From the NCBI RefSeq assembly GCF_015864955.1, contig NZ_JADYWE010000002.1, positions 500,326-564,325 of the forward strand: 64,000 nt of DNA, in the 5' to 3' direction. Source of the stretch: Salinibacterium sp. NK8237. GTDB taxonomy: Bacteria; Actinomycetota; Actinomycetes; Actinomycetales; Microbacteriaceae. Under the pieces are notes generated by a model that did not search any database, was not told where the DNA came from, and worked only from the letters and a program-made list of their open reading frames with translations. Of this stretch, positions 1 to 8,313 are shown piece by piece (position 1 is the first letter of the stretch; each line of letters opens with the position of its first letter). Position numbers and translations under genes: made by a program.

Positions 1-187
1 TGGGGTTTACGGTCGACGAGCAGTGGTGCAGCTACCAACGCTAAGCGCTGAGGCATTCCTGCTAGATACAGTTTGTCCAGCCTCCGATTCTCAACGAAAC
101 CCTCGACTGGTTCGGATCGCTCGCATAAAACGCCGCTAGGCTTTTCGAGCAGCACGGCCCGCCGAACACGTCCAGCGAAGGAATCTC

Positions 188-863
188 ATGCCCGTTATCG
201 CCATCATCGGAGCAGGCCCCGGGACTCGGCGCTGCAGTCGCCCGCAGGTTCGGGCGCGAAGGCTTCGCTGTCGCCCTGATTTCACGCAACCAGTCGAAGC
301 TCGACACACTCGCTGCTGAGCTTGAAACGGATGGCGTGACCGCACGGGGTTTTTCTGCAGACGTGCGCGAGCCGGCGCAGCTTGAAGGCGCGCTCGCTCG
401 AGCCGCTGCCGAGCTGGGGCCGATCACGTCAGTCCAGTACAGCCCGCTTCCGTCGCGCGATTACCTGAAGCCGGTGCTCGATCTGACTCCCGAACTCGCG
501 CTCGAAGCGCTCCAGTTTTCTGCCCTTGGGCTCATCCACACGGTGCGTGCGGTACTGCCTGCGATGCGCGAGGCTGGCCACGGCAGCATCATCCTGATCA
601 ACGGTGGCACCTCGGTGAAGGCCCGTGCCGGTTTCGCTGGAACGTCCCTCGCGTTCCCCGCCGAGAGTGCCTACGGCGAGATGTTGCACGAGACGCTCGA
701 AGGGGAGGGGATCCGCATCCGTCAGCTCGTCATCCCGGGTGGCATTCCCAAGCTTCAGCTGCCCAACGGCATTGATGACGTCGCTTCTCGCATCTGGGAC
801 ATCCACGCTTCAGAGGGCGAGTTTCGCACGATGCTCATCCCGCTCGAAGATGGCCGCGAATAG
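188..863 (+). pseudogene. Short-chain dehydrogenase/reductase, interrupted by a +1 frameshift
   Basis: The reading frame opens at ATG 188 behind a GAAGGAA ribosome site and encodes MPVIAIIGAGPG, the start of a Rossmann nucleotide-binding loop. At 221-224 (GGGA) the frame breaks. Deleting one G restores LGAAVARRFGREG and then an uninterrupted frame to the stop at 863. The joined product of about 224 residues is a full-length NAD(P)-dependent SDR with a Rossmann core. The usual YxxxK catalytic lysine is absent: the tyrosine sits in SAYGEMLHE, as in an atypical SDR subgroup I recall. Either the gene is a recent pseudogene or the read has one surplus G in CCCCGGG. If the 3' part were translated alone it would start at about 336 and lack the cofactor loop. 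Family assignment is confident; substrate unknown. Confidence 0.8.
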
Positions 864-918
864 TGCGCTCTTCCGCGACTAGTCGCACAACCTGCCGGCC
901 TTCGAAAGGAATCAGTTC

Positions 919-1938
919 ATGACCACAGCGGAAGAGTACCTTCGTGACATTCCCGCGGTCCACCGCTCGGCGACAAACACCATCGCTGCCCGGCTCTCGC
1001 TGTGGGCCAAGGACCTTGCGTCTGAACTGCAGCCGGTGGTGTTCCTTCCCGGCCAGAACGATCACCCGGTCTTTGACGACGCTGCTCGAGTCTTCGACGA
1101 CGCTGTCGAGCAGCTGTTGCTTGCGGATGCTCCGCGACCGAACGAGGTGCCGCTGCTGTTTGTCGGCTACCACGCCATGAATCGCTTCACACGAAAGCGC
1201 CAGACTCTGGGTTTTCTCGTGACCGATCAGCGCATCGTGATTCAAGACAAGTTCGCGGGAGTGTTTGGGCGTGAGCTTCCCAATTATCGGATGCTGCCGG
1301 TCACCTCGGTAGATCCGGTCGCCTCCAGTCATGCCCTGATCAGTTCCGTTGGCAGTGCGTTCGACTGGTCAGATATGGTGAAGCTCATCGGAGCCGACTC
1401 GGCTGAGGGCCACTCTCCAGAGTTCCGGCTCACTCAGCTTCTTGAGGACGCTGTGACGAGCGTCGTGCAGCTCTCGCAGGCGCTCGGGCTCGCCGTCGCG
1501 GGCGAACCGGGCGAGGAAGAGACTGAGAACTCGACTGCTGCTGAGCTGGTTCCGCGGCTGGCAGAGCTCGGCATCCGTAGCGATGTATTGCTGGCCGATG
1601 ACCCGCGCCTCGCCAAGATGCTCAAGAAATTTGGCCCCAAGATCGGCTTGGGCGGTGGCGAGACCATAGCGTTCGCATCGCTCGATAAAACCTTCGCCGG
1701 CGTGTACGGCATTGTCGTAACCGATACCGCGGTTCGCTCGTGTGACCTAATGGAAGAACCGGTTGTATCGCTCCGCAGTGCAATCGACCCGGCATCCATC
1801 AAGCTGGATGACAAAGCGACCGCCATCATTACCGAGCCGGGCGTCGCGCACGTGCTTGTCTCGCATCTGTCGGCCGACGTGAAGAATGGCATCGTGACCG
1901 CGCTGCGCGAACTGATCGCGGGCGACATCAAGCCTTAA
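919..1938 (+). CDS. Hypothetical protein, 339 aa
   Basis: ATG 919 follows AAAGGAA at good spacing. The product is acidic, has no signal peptide or membrane segment, and appears cytoplasmic. Residues around 90-125 (GYHAMNRFTRKRQ, then GFLVTDQRIVIQD) and again around 260-280 (GIVVTDTAVRSCD) resemble the TDxRI strand of bacterial PH-like or YokE-type domains, so it may hold two such folds with a helical linker. I do not recognise the family and assign no function. Its stop overlaps the convergent nitroreductase stop by four bases. Confidence 0.75.
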   Translation: MTTAEEYLRDIPAVHRSATNTIAARLSLWAKDLASELQPVVFLPGQNDHPVFDDAARVFDDAVEQLLLADAPRPNEVPLLFVGYHAMNRFTRKRQTLGFLVTDQRIVIQDKFAGVFGRELPNYRMLPVTSVDPVASSHALISSVGSAFDWSDMVKLIGADSAEGHSPEFRLTQLLEDAVTSVVQLSQALGLAVAGEPGEEETENSTAAELVPRLAELGIRSDVLLADDPRLAKMLKKFGPKIGLGGGETIAFASLDKTFAGVYGIVVTDTAVRSCDLMEEPVVSLRSAIDPASIKLDDKATAIITEPGVAHVLVSHLSADVKNGIVTALRELIAGDIKP

Positions 1939-2519
1939 GCGTCGACGAGCACCGATTCTGCAGCTGCACGTCGTGCGCGGGGTGCAGTTTCGCGCTCGCG
2001 GATAACGTCGGTCATTTCAGCGGGATCGCCCAGTGCGCCAACAGCCATGACCGTGGTGGGGGTGAAATGGGTGTCGATGTCGAGGGCCGCTGCTGCGGCA
2101 TCCGGATCGAACCCTGACATCTGGTGGCTGAACAGTCCATGGCTCTGAGCCTGGATCGTGAAGTAGGCAACGGCCTGGCCGGTGTCGTAGAGGGCGGTCG
2201 GCTGCGGCTTGCCCTCGGGGTTGTGGTGTTCCGTCAGGAAGACGAGTAGTGCCGACGCGGATCCGGCCCACGTTTGGTTGAACGCGATAAGCGAAGAAAC
2301 GATGGCGTCGTGCTGCGGGGTTCCGCGACGAGCGACGACGACTCGCCAAGGCTGGCTGTTGTAGGCCGAGGGTGCCCAGCGAGCGGCTTCGAGAGCATTC
2401 TGCAGCGCAGCCTCATCAAGAGGTGCGGTGGCATCGAAGTGGCGGGGGCTCCACCGTTCGGCAAGCACATCAAGGATGGGGGAGTCGGTCGCGGCGAGAC
2501 GGTCGTGAAGCATGGTCAT
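1935..2519 (-). CDS. Nitroreductase family protein
   Basis: A 194-residue FMN-dependent nitroreductase-type oxidoreductase, normal length for the single-domain family. Family motifs are SPRHFD near the N-terminus (SxRxF class), AARWAPSAYNSQPW at about residues 45-60 (flavin and substrate binding) and a C-terminal GALGDP segment. Such enzymes transfer two electrons from NAD(P)H to nitro compounds, quinones or similar acceptors in the cytoplasm; the natural substrate cannot be read from sequence. Start ATG 2519 is preceded by AAAGG; a second in-frame ATG lies two codons later. Single gene, convergent with its left neighbour. Confidence 0.85.
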   Translation of the reverse strand: MTMLHDRLAATDSPILDVLAERWSPRHFDATAPLDEAALQNALEAARWAPSAYNSQPWRVVVARRGTPQHDAIVSSLIAFNQTWAGSASALLVFLTEHHNPEGKPQPTALYDTGQAVAYFTIQAQSHGLFSHQMSGFDPDAAAAALDIDTHFTPTTVMAVGALGDPAEMTDVIRERETAPRARRAAAESVLVDA

Positions 2520-2701
2520 AAAGAGGGCCTTTCAGAAGCTGAACAGAGTCGATCTGCGATGTTGATGGGTGCAACAGGGGCGTCGCCGAACGTATTCCGC
2601 ATCCGCGAACCACACTGCCGTACATCGATCAGGTAAAATTGATCATTAGCGACTAGTTCAGCGCTGCGCCAGCCCGATCGGCGCCCAGCCGAAAGTGCCT
2701 T

Positions 2702-3061
2702 ATGTCTGACGCTCTACCCCTCTGCCCGAACTGTTCAAGCGACCTCGCCTACGAAATGGGTGCGCTGTTGGTGTGCCCGATGTGTGGTCACGAGTGGTCG
2801 CCGAGTGAAGCGGATGCCGCTGCCGAAGCAGAGCAAAACGCTTCCGTCATCAAGGATGCGTTCGGCACGCCCCTCGCCGATGGCGACACGGTGAGTATCG
2901 TCAAGGACCTCAAAGTTAAGGGCAGCCCCACGTCGATCAAGGTCGGAACGAAGGTGCGCAACATCCGCCTCGTTGATGGCGTTGGCGACCACGACATCGA
3001 CTGCAAGGTCGACGGTTTCGGCCAGATGCAACTCAAGTCAAGCGTCGTCAAGAAGGTTTAG
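2702..3061 (+). CDS. yjdM: PhnA/YjdM family zinc-ribbon protein
   Basis: 119 residues. The N-terminal zinc ribbon has CPNC and CPMC pairs (residues about 8-11 and 26-29). A C-terminal SH3-like PhnA domain carries DAFGTPLADGDTV and the ending QMQLKSSVVKKV. Length and layout match the family long called alkylphosphonate utilisation protein PhnA, although a direct role in C-P cleavage has not held up and the biochemical role is uncertain. No phn genes are nearby, so a phosphonate function is not supported here. Standalone gene. Confidence 0.85.
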   Translation: MSDALPLCPNCSSDLAYEMGALLVCPMCGHEWSPSEADAAAEAEQNASVIKDAFGTPLADGDTVSIVKDLKVKGSPTSIKVGTKVRNIRLVDGVGDHDIDCKVDGFGQMQLKSSVVKKV

Positions 3062-3136
3062 GGCGGCCACGTTTTCGCCGCGATAGCTTCGAGAATCATC
3101 AGGTTCGCTCACTGCCCGCAGGCGTAGGGTGACGGC

Positions 3137-3625
3137 ATGACCGAAAAGCAGCCCTACAGGGTGATTTCTGAGCATGATGGATACGAAGTGCGGCTCTATC
3201 CGGCACACATTCTTGCGCAGGTGGATGCCGACGGCTCGTTCTTTGAGGCGGGTAATCAGGGGTTTCGTCCCCTCATCCGCTACATCAGTGCCTCCAACAT
3301 TTCTATGACGGCGCCGGTCATTCAATCACCGGGCGAATCGAAGAGATACACGGTTAGTTTCGTGATGCCCGCTGGAGCAACGAGCGTTCCGGCGCCTCGT
3401 GATGCCACCGTGCGCACCGTTGACGTGCCCGAGCAGCGGGTAGCTGCGCGGCGTTTCAGCGGCGGCTCGAATGAAGGCCGATATCAACAGAATGCGGATG
3501 CTCTGCTTGCCGCCCTCACCCGCGATGGTTGTGCGCCACTCGGCTCCGTCTATTTCGCCCGCTATGACCCTCCGTGGAAGCCCGGTTTCCTCAAACGCAA
3601 CGAAGCCCTTGTCGTTGTTCGCTAG
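3137..3625 (+). CDS. SOUL family haem-binding protein
   Basis: 162 residues. The SOUL/HBP signature is clear: an N-terminal YEVRLYPAHILAQV strand, FRPLIRYISASNISMTAPVI in the middle, VSFVMPAG, and a C-terminal ARYDPPWKPGFLKRNEALV. Family members bind haem or tetrapyrroles; bacterial roles are poorly defined. No signal peptide, so cytoplasmic. It ends 41 bases before ppx on the same strand, which may make them co-transcribed. Confidence 0.85.
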   Translation: MTEKQPYRVISEHDGYEVRLYPAHILAQVDADGSFFEAGNQGFRPLIRYISASNISMTAPVIQSPGESKRYTVSFVMPAGATSVPAPRDATVRTVDVPEQRVAARRFSGGSNEGRYQQNADALLAALTRDGCAPLGSVYFARYDPPWKPGFLKRNEALVVVR

Positions 3626-3666
3626 CCCCACCCGCTAGCACCACCCACCGCACTTCAGGAGAAGCC

Positions 3667-4638
3667 ATGACCCGCGTCGCCGCCATCGATTGCGGAACCA
3701 ACTCGATCCGCCTGCTCATCGCCGACCTCGACGGCCACGGTGGCCTTACCGACGTCGTGCGTACTCTCGAAGTCGTACGCCTGGGGGAGGGCGTCGACCG
3801 CACTGGCCAGTTCAGCCAGGGCGCCCTCGTTCGCACCCTCGCGGCTGTGCGCCGCTATGCCGATCTGTGCCGCGAGCACGGCGCCGAGCGCATCCGTTTC
3901 GTGGCTACCTCTGCCACCCGGGATGCCGCCAACCGTGCCGAGTTCACCGACGCAGTTTTCGCGATTCTGGGTGTGCCGGTCGAAGTGATTCCCGGAACCG
4001 AAGAAGCCGCGCTGTCGTTTCGCGGCGCACTCACGGCACTCGCCGTGCCCGACGCCTCGGAGCCTGCGAACCTCACGCCTCAGTACCTTGTGGTTGATCT
4101 TGGTGGCGGTTCCACCGAACTTGCGCTCGGTGCAAATGCCCCCGAAGCTTCGTTTTCAATGGATGTCGGTTGCGTGCGCATGACGGAACGCAACATCGTC
4201 AACGACCCACCCTCCGATGCGGAACTCGCCGCCGTTCGCAGCGACGTCAGTGCAGTGCTCGACGCCGCGACCGTCACCGTCGATCTCTCGCAGGCCACCG
4301 AGGTCATCGGAGTCGCGGGCACCGTCACCACGATCACCGCGCACGCCCTCGGTCTCACGAGCTACGACCCGGTAGCGATTAGCGGCAGCCGTCTCCCGCT
4401 CGCGGACGTGCTTCGCGCCTGCGAAGATCTCACCCGCATGCCCCGCCCTGAACGCGCCGCTCTGCCGTATATGCACCCCGGCCGTGTTGACGCGATCGCC
4501 GCCGGTGCCATCATCTGGGCCACGGTGCTGCATCGAGTAGCGGATGCCGCGGCTGCAGCCGGTCATCCTCTCGAGTGGGTGACGACCAGCGAGCACGACA
4601 TCCTCGATGGTGTCGCCCTCTCGCTAGCGACTGACTGA
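3667..4638 (+). CDS. ppx: Exopolyphosphatase / pppGpp phosphohydrolase (Ppx/GppA family)
   Basis: 323 residues, the short actinobacterial form made of the two ASKHA-fold domains only. The phosphate-binding loop AIDCGTNSIRLL is at the N-terminus, ATSATRDAANR follows at about 79-90, and the second phosphate loop VDLGGGSTELALG is at about 143-155. The start was moved to ATG 3667 (AGGAGAAGCC ribosome site) because the upstream frame has no family similarity. Predicted to hydrolyse terminal phosphates of polyphosphate or pppGpp, linking phosphate storage to the stringent response. Which activity dominates cannot be read from sequence. Confidence 0.9.
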   Translation: MTRVAAIDCGTNSIRLLIADLDGHGGLTDVVRTLEVVRLGEGVDRTGQFSQGALVRTLAAVRRYADLCREHGAERIRFVATSATRDAANRAEFTDAVFAILGVPVEVIPGTEEAALSFRGALTALAVPDASEPANLTPQYLVVDLGGGSTELALGANAPEASFSMDVGCVRMTERNIVNDPPSDAELAAVRSDVSAVLDAATVTVDLSQATEVIGVAGTVTTITAHALGLTSYDPVAISGSRLPLADVLRACEDLTRMPRPERAALPYMHPGRVDAIAAGAIIWATVLHRVADAAAAAGHPLEWVTTSEHDILDGVALSLATD

Positions 4639-4671
4639 GCAGTTGTCTGGCCAGCCGACTAGCTAAATGTC

Positions 4672-6015
4672 CTAAGCGCGCTCGCCAGCGTCAAGGTCGA
4701 TGCGCGCCGTCTCCGGCCCCAGGAATGCCCCCACCGCAATCAGCACCCCGCCGAGCGCGAGCAACGCAGCCACCGCACCCTGCTGCCCCAAAACGCCTTG
4801 CAGCGCCGGCAGGTAGTACGGGTAGAGCGCGGGAATCACGATCGACAGGCTGTAGCCGACCCCGTACCCGCTCGCGCGCACCGACGTGGGGAACCGCTCC
4901 ACGAGGTACGCCCCGACCGGCCCGTACGCCGAAACCGTCACGACCTGAAGCGCGACTACTCCGAGCACAAGCTGCCCGAGCGTCGGCGCTGCGAACGCTG
5001 CAAAAAACGCCAGCGGCCCGCCCATCGCCGTCAGCACCCCAAAACCTATAAAGAAGCGCCGCCGTCCGGTGAAGGTCGAGAGATGACCGCAGGCTGCCAT
5101 GGTGAGAGCGGATGCCGCGGTGCCGATCATCATCGCGAACGACAGGGTTCGACCATCCAATGTCCCTGTCGCGCCCAGCGCCCCCGCGCCGGAACCGAGT
5201 TGACCGGCCAGCACCGGAATCGCCATGTTGGTGAGTAGCCAGAGCCCGCTCATCATGATGAACACTTGCCAGAGCGCGCGGCGGTGGCGGCCGACGAGAA
5301 TTTCTTTCAACGGGTTAGTGCGCTGCAATGGACGTTGCCACTGCGGCGACTCTTCGACCCGCGCACGGTAGTAGAACAGCATCGTGAAGGCGAGCAGCGA
5401 GCCCAAAACGAATAGCGCACGCCAGCCCCACTGGTTATAGGCGGCGGCGTCGAGCACGCTCTGCAGCACAAACACCATGCCCGCGATCGAGGCGTTGGCC
5501 CAGGGCGACATCCACATGATGAGGCCGCTGACGAGGCCGCGCCGTTCGGGCCGCGACCATTCCATCGCGAGCGGAATGGCGGAGGTGTATTCGCCGCCGA
5601 GGAAGATGCCGCCGACAAAGCGCAGCAGCAGAATTGCAGCAAGAGTTCCACCGCCGAGCACGGTGTGGTCGGGCACGAACGCGATCAGCAGCGTCGTGAG
5701 CGCGACACCGAGCAGAGCGACCTTCGTGGTCGCCGTTCGCCCAATCCGGTCAGAGATCGATCCGAAGATCGCCGCCCCGATCGGCCGGCCAAGCAGCGTC
5801 GCGACAAAGATCAGGCCTGCGTTCCCAACCAGATTATCCGAACCGAATAGCTGGGCGGATGCCGGCGCGAGCGCAATGACCGGCAAGAAGATGTCGAACT
5901 GGTCGACATAGTTCCCGAAGATTCCGCCGCGCACAGCGCGACGTGTGGCCAACGGAGCCGCAGCGGAGGCAGAGGAGGCAGACGAGACAGCGGGGATCGA
6001 ATGTGTGGGGCGCAT
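4672..6015 (-). CDS. MFS transporter under TPP-riboswitch control, likely thiamine or precursor uptake
   Basis: 447 residues, about 12 membrane spans, metabolite:H+ symporter type. The loop after span 2 has GSISDRIGRTATTK, and FVGGIFLGGEYTSAIPLAMEWS is typical of the family. The start is ATG 6015, because GAAGGAAG sits eight bases upstream; a further in-frame ATG at 6039 would put that ribosome site inside the gene. The leader is a THI-box (separate entry), and the ribosome site lies in its conserved 3' arm, so TPP should shut off translation. The substrate is inferred from that control to be thiamine, HMP or another precursor; the protein alone reads only as a generic MFS member. Confidence 0.85.
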   Translation of the reverse strand: MRPTHSIPAVSSASSASAAAPLATRRAVRGGIFGNYVDQFDIFLPVIALAPASAQLFGSDNLVGNAGLIFVATLLGRPIGAAIFGSISDRIGRTATTKVALLGVALTTLLIAFVPDHTVLGGGTLAAILLLRFVGGIFLGGEYTSAIPLAMEWSRPERRGLVSGLIMWMSPWANASIAGMVFVLQSVLDAAAYNQWGWRALFVLGSLLAFTMLFYYRARVEESPQWQRPLQRTNPLKEILVGRHRRALWQVFIMMSGLWLLTNMAIPVLAGQLGSGAGALGATGTLDGRTLSFAMMIGTAASALTMAACGHLSTFTGRRRFFIGFGVLTAMGGPLAFFAAFAAPTLGQLVLGVVALQVVTVSAYGPVGAYLVERFPTSVRASGYGVGYSLSIVIPALYPYYLPALQGVLGQQGAVAALLALGGVLIAVGAFLGPETARIDLDAGERA

Positions 6016-6021
6016 GAGCCG

Positions 6022-6108
6022 TACTTCCTTCGCCGGCATTACCCGGTAGGTTCGACGGTCGAAGCTGCGTCAGCTCCCTCTCAGCCCCTGCATTAGGGCT
6101 CCCGTGTG
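6022..6108 (-). promoter_or_regulatory. TPP riboswitch (THI element) in the leader of the MFS gene
   Basis: On the minus strand the conserved THI-box blocks occur in order: GGGAGCCC (6096-6103), GGGGCTGAGA (CTGAGA at 6079-6084), CGAACCT (GAACCT at 6048-6053) and CCGGGTAATGCCGG followed by GAAGG (TAATGCC at 6035-6041). The last block merges into the ribosome site of the gene starting at 6015, which suggests translational control by hiding that site when TPP is bound. I did not resolve the P1 helix unambiguously. Confidence 0.9.
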
Positions 6109-6278
6109 GACGCCACCAACCTAACACTCCGCTGCGCTCAAAAAGACCGGCAAAGTCCCAAGAATCGCGCAGCAAGCTTCCAGCCAGACCGTCAAAGATT
6201 CCATGAGTAAAGCTGAACGATCGGCGGAGATCGTACAACGATTCAACCCCCACTTTCAGATGAAAAGGAGAGGTCATT

Positions 6279-7415
6279 ATGGCCACAAGCGAGAACTCTC
6301 TTCCCGGAAATTCGGCAGAGTACGACAAATGGTGCGATGAAGAGATCGAGGCCCGCGGCCCGATTAGTGAGCTGCTTCTTGACGCGTTTTCACAGCAGAG
6401 CAAACCGCGGGAGATTGTGGGATTGCCTGAGGCCGTCGCCTCCGCTGTTGACAGCGAACGGGATCTCATCCGCGATGAAGATGTGCAATTGTCACTCTTC
6501 TTGCTCTATGGCCTCTTCTACGGCGCTGTCGTCGAAAATGGCGATCGCTGGGAGTGGGATCTGGGCACGCTTGCAGCGCGCCTCGAGCTTGAGCGGGCCT
6601 ATGAGGCGCAACTCCGGGCCGCGGTCTCAATTCCCGAGCTGCCAAATGCTGCGGATGAGGATGTCGCTGCCGCCCTTTTTGAGCTCACGAGCGCCGATTC
6701 TGGCCCGAGTCTCTCTCGCTACGTTGCCAAGAAACTCACGGCGGATCAGGCGAATGAGTACCTGGTGCAGCGCTCGATCTACACCTTGAAAGAAGCTGAC
6801 CCGCACTCGTGGGCTATTCCGCGTCTTCGTGGGCGCGCTAAGGCGGCGCTGGTCGAGATTCAATCCGATGAATATGGCGGTGGACGCAGAGATCGGATGC
6901 ATTCCGAAATTTATGCGCGCACCATGCGCGGCGTAGGCCTCGATTCGCGGTACGGCGCCTACCTCAATTACGCGCCAGCGATCACGTTGGCGTCGTTCAA
7001 CATGATGTCGATGTTTGGGCTCCACCGCCGTCTTCGCGGGGCGATCGTCGGCCACTTGGCAGCATTCGAAATGACGTCATCGATCCCCAACAAGCTGTAT
7101 GCGCGCGGCTTTCGCCGCCTCGGTTACGGAGACGATGTCACGGAGTACTTCAATGAGCATGTGGAAGCCGATGCAGTCCATGAACAGATTGCGGCCCGCG
7201 ACCTAGCTGGGGGCTTGGCCGAGAGTGAGCCAGCGCTGTTGAGCGAAATATTCTTCGGGGCCAGTGCGTGCCTCCTCCTCGACGAGTGGGTGGCGCAGCA
7301 CATGCTGGAGTCGTTCGAAGCTGGGCGTTCGTCACTTCGCAAGCCTCTCCCTGCGCTCGCGACTGGCGATTCAGCCAATGATTCCAATCCCATCGGAGAG
7401 GTGGCAGCACGATGA
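6279..7415 (+). CDS. Iron-containing redox enzyme family protein (haem-oxygenase-like fold)
   Basis: 378 residues, soluble, start ATG 6279 behind a strong AAAAGGAGAGG site. The block KEADPHSWAIPRL (about 170-182), the segment ALVEIQSDEYGGGR (about 190-203) followed by RMHSE, and later HVEADAVHEQ (about 290-299) supply the Glu, Asp and His residues expected of a helical diiron or iron centre. I place it in the iron-containing redox enzyme family related to TenA/haem-oxygenase folds; members of the wider group cleave C-C or oxidise N using O2, but this subgroup has no assigned reaction that I know. It overlaps the next gene by ATGA, so the two are translated together. Confidence 0.75.
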   Translation: MATSENSLPGNSAEYDKWCDEEIEARGPISELLLDAFSQQSKPREIVGLPEAVASAVDSERDLIRDEDVQLSLFLLYGLFYGAVVENGDRWEWDLGTLAARLELERAYEAQLRAAVSIPELPNAADEDVAAALFELTSADSGPSLSRYVAKKLTADQANEYLVQRSIYTLKEADPHSWAIPRLRGRAKAALVEIQSDEYGGGRRDRMHSEIYARTMRGVGLDSRYGAYLNYAPAITLASFNMMSMFGLHRRLRGAIVGHLAAFEMTSSIPNKLYARGFRRLGYGDDVTEYFNEHVEADAVHEQIAARDLAGGLAESEPALLSEIFFGASACLLLDEWVAQHMLESFEAGRSSLRKPLPALATGDSANDSNPIGEVAAR

Positions 7416-7639
7416 ACACGCAGTCTGAAAATTCCCCTCACTCGCGCAGCTCGAGCGACGTCGAAGTGGTCGCCTGCGCTAACGGACCGCTTTTGGTCCG
7501 GGGCGCAATCGATTTGCGATCGTCAGACGGTGAGCTCATCCCTCAATCGCGGCGTACTGTCGCGCTTTGCCGTTGCGGGGTTTCGGACATTAAGCCGTTG
7601 TGCGATGGCACACACAAGCTCGTCAACTTCAAGGCATAA
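7412..7639 (+). CDS. CDGSH iron-sulfur domain protein
   Basis: 75 residues with the complete [2Fe-2S] CDGSH ligand set near the C-terminus: CRCG, then about 10 residues on, CDGTHK (three Cys, one His). Bacterial single-CDGSH proteins carry electrons or Fe-S clusters. ATG 7412 overlaps the stop of the iron enzyme gene (ATGA). A role as redox partner for that enzyme is the natural inference but is not shown by the sequence. Confidence 0.85.
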   Translation: MNTQSENSPHSRSSSDVEVVACANGPLLVRGAIDLRSSDGELIPQSRRTVALCRCGVSDIKPLCDGTHKLVNFKA

Positions 7640-7661
7640 CCGCGGCGGCGATAATAGGGGG

Positions 7662-8063
7662 ATGACTTCCCCTGATTTTGCTGCGCTGGCCGCCGAGACC
7701 TATATCTCGCTCATCACTTTCCGCAAGTCGGGAGATGCTGTGGCGACGCCGGTGTGGGTCGTAGGGGATGGCGACCGGTTGCTTGTTACGACGGCCCCTC
7801 ATTCGGGCAAGGTGAAGCGCATTGCTCACACGGGGCGTGTCGAACTGACCCCGTGTGACATGCGCGGCTCGATTACCGAGGGTGCCGAGACGGTGGCCGC
7901 TACAGCGAGCGTCCGTAGCGACGCTGAGACTCTGGATGCCATGCATGTCGCTTTGAAGAAAAAGTACGGTGCCAAATACTCGGCAATCCGTCTCGCCCAG
8001 AAGCTTCGAGGAACAGCGGATCAGTCTGTCGCCGTGGAGTTGCGTCCGGACCCTGCGGTCTGA
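7662..8063 (+). CDS. Pyridoxamine 5'-phosphate oxidase-like (PPOX class) flavin/F420 reductase
   Basis: 133 residues. The split beta-barrel signature is visible: FAALAAETYISLITFRKSG, AVATPVWVVGDGDRLLV and a strand TGRVELTPCDMRG, ending in AKYSAIRLAQKLRG. Actinobacterial proteins of this size usually bind FMN or F420 and reduce small substrates. Start ATG 7662 lies directly behind AGGGGG. It starts 22 bases after the CDGSH gene and could be the third gene of that operon. Confidence 0.8.
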   Translation: MTSPDFAALAAETYISLITFRKSGDAVATPVWVVGDGDRLLVTTAPHSGKVKRIAHTGRVELTPCDMRGSITEGAETVAATASVRSDAETLDAMHVALKKKYGAKYSAIRLAQKLRGTADQSVAVELRPDPAV

Positions 8064-8245
8064 CGCTAACGGCAACGAGCGACGCTAGCGGCTGCGGGCA
8101 GCACGTTATCCCCATGCAACAATCGTGCGTAGGAAGCGAGAACATCGCACCTCGTCGGGGTTTTTGCGATTTTCTGCCAGCGATGCTGAGAAGTACCTGT
8201 GCAAGGTCGTTTTTGTGACGCGAAATTGTGTCACTATTGTGTAGG

Positions 8246-8259
8246 CCCCCGAAAGGGGG
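8246..8259 (+). promoter_or_regulatory. GNRA-capped hairpin in the leader of the first VWA gene
   Basis: CCCCC-GAAA-GGGGG is a perfect 5-bp stem closed by a GAAA tetraloop, 54 bases before the GTG start at 8314. Its role is unknown; it could be a leader mRNA structure. It is not followed by a T run, so it is unlikely to be a terminator. Confidence 0.4.
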
Positions 8260-8313
8260 TCAACACTTGGTTCCCCCGAAATCAGGTGCACCCGTGATCG
8301 ATGGAGTCCCCCT

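Noticed and set aside
1..187. Possible gene at the left edge
   Set aside because: Short frames only, none with a ribosome site or motif.
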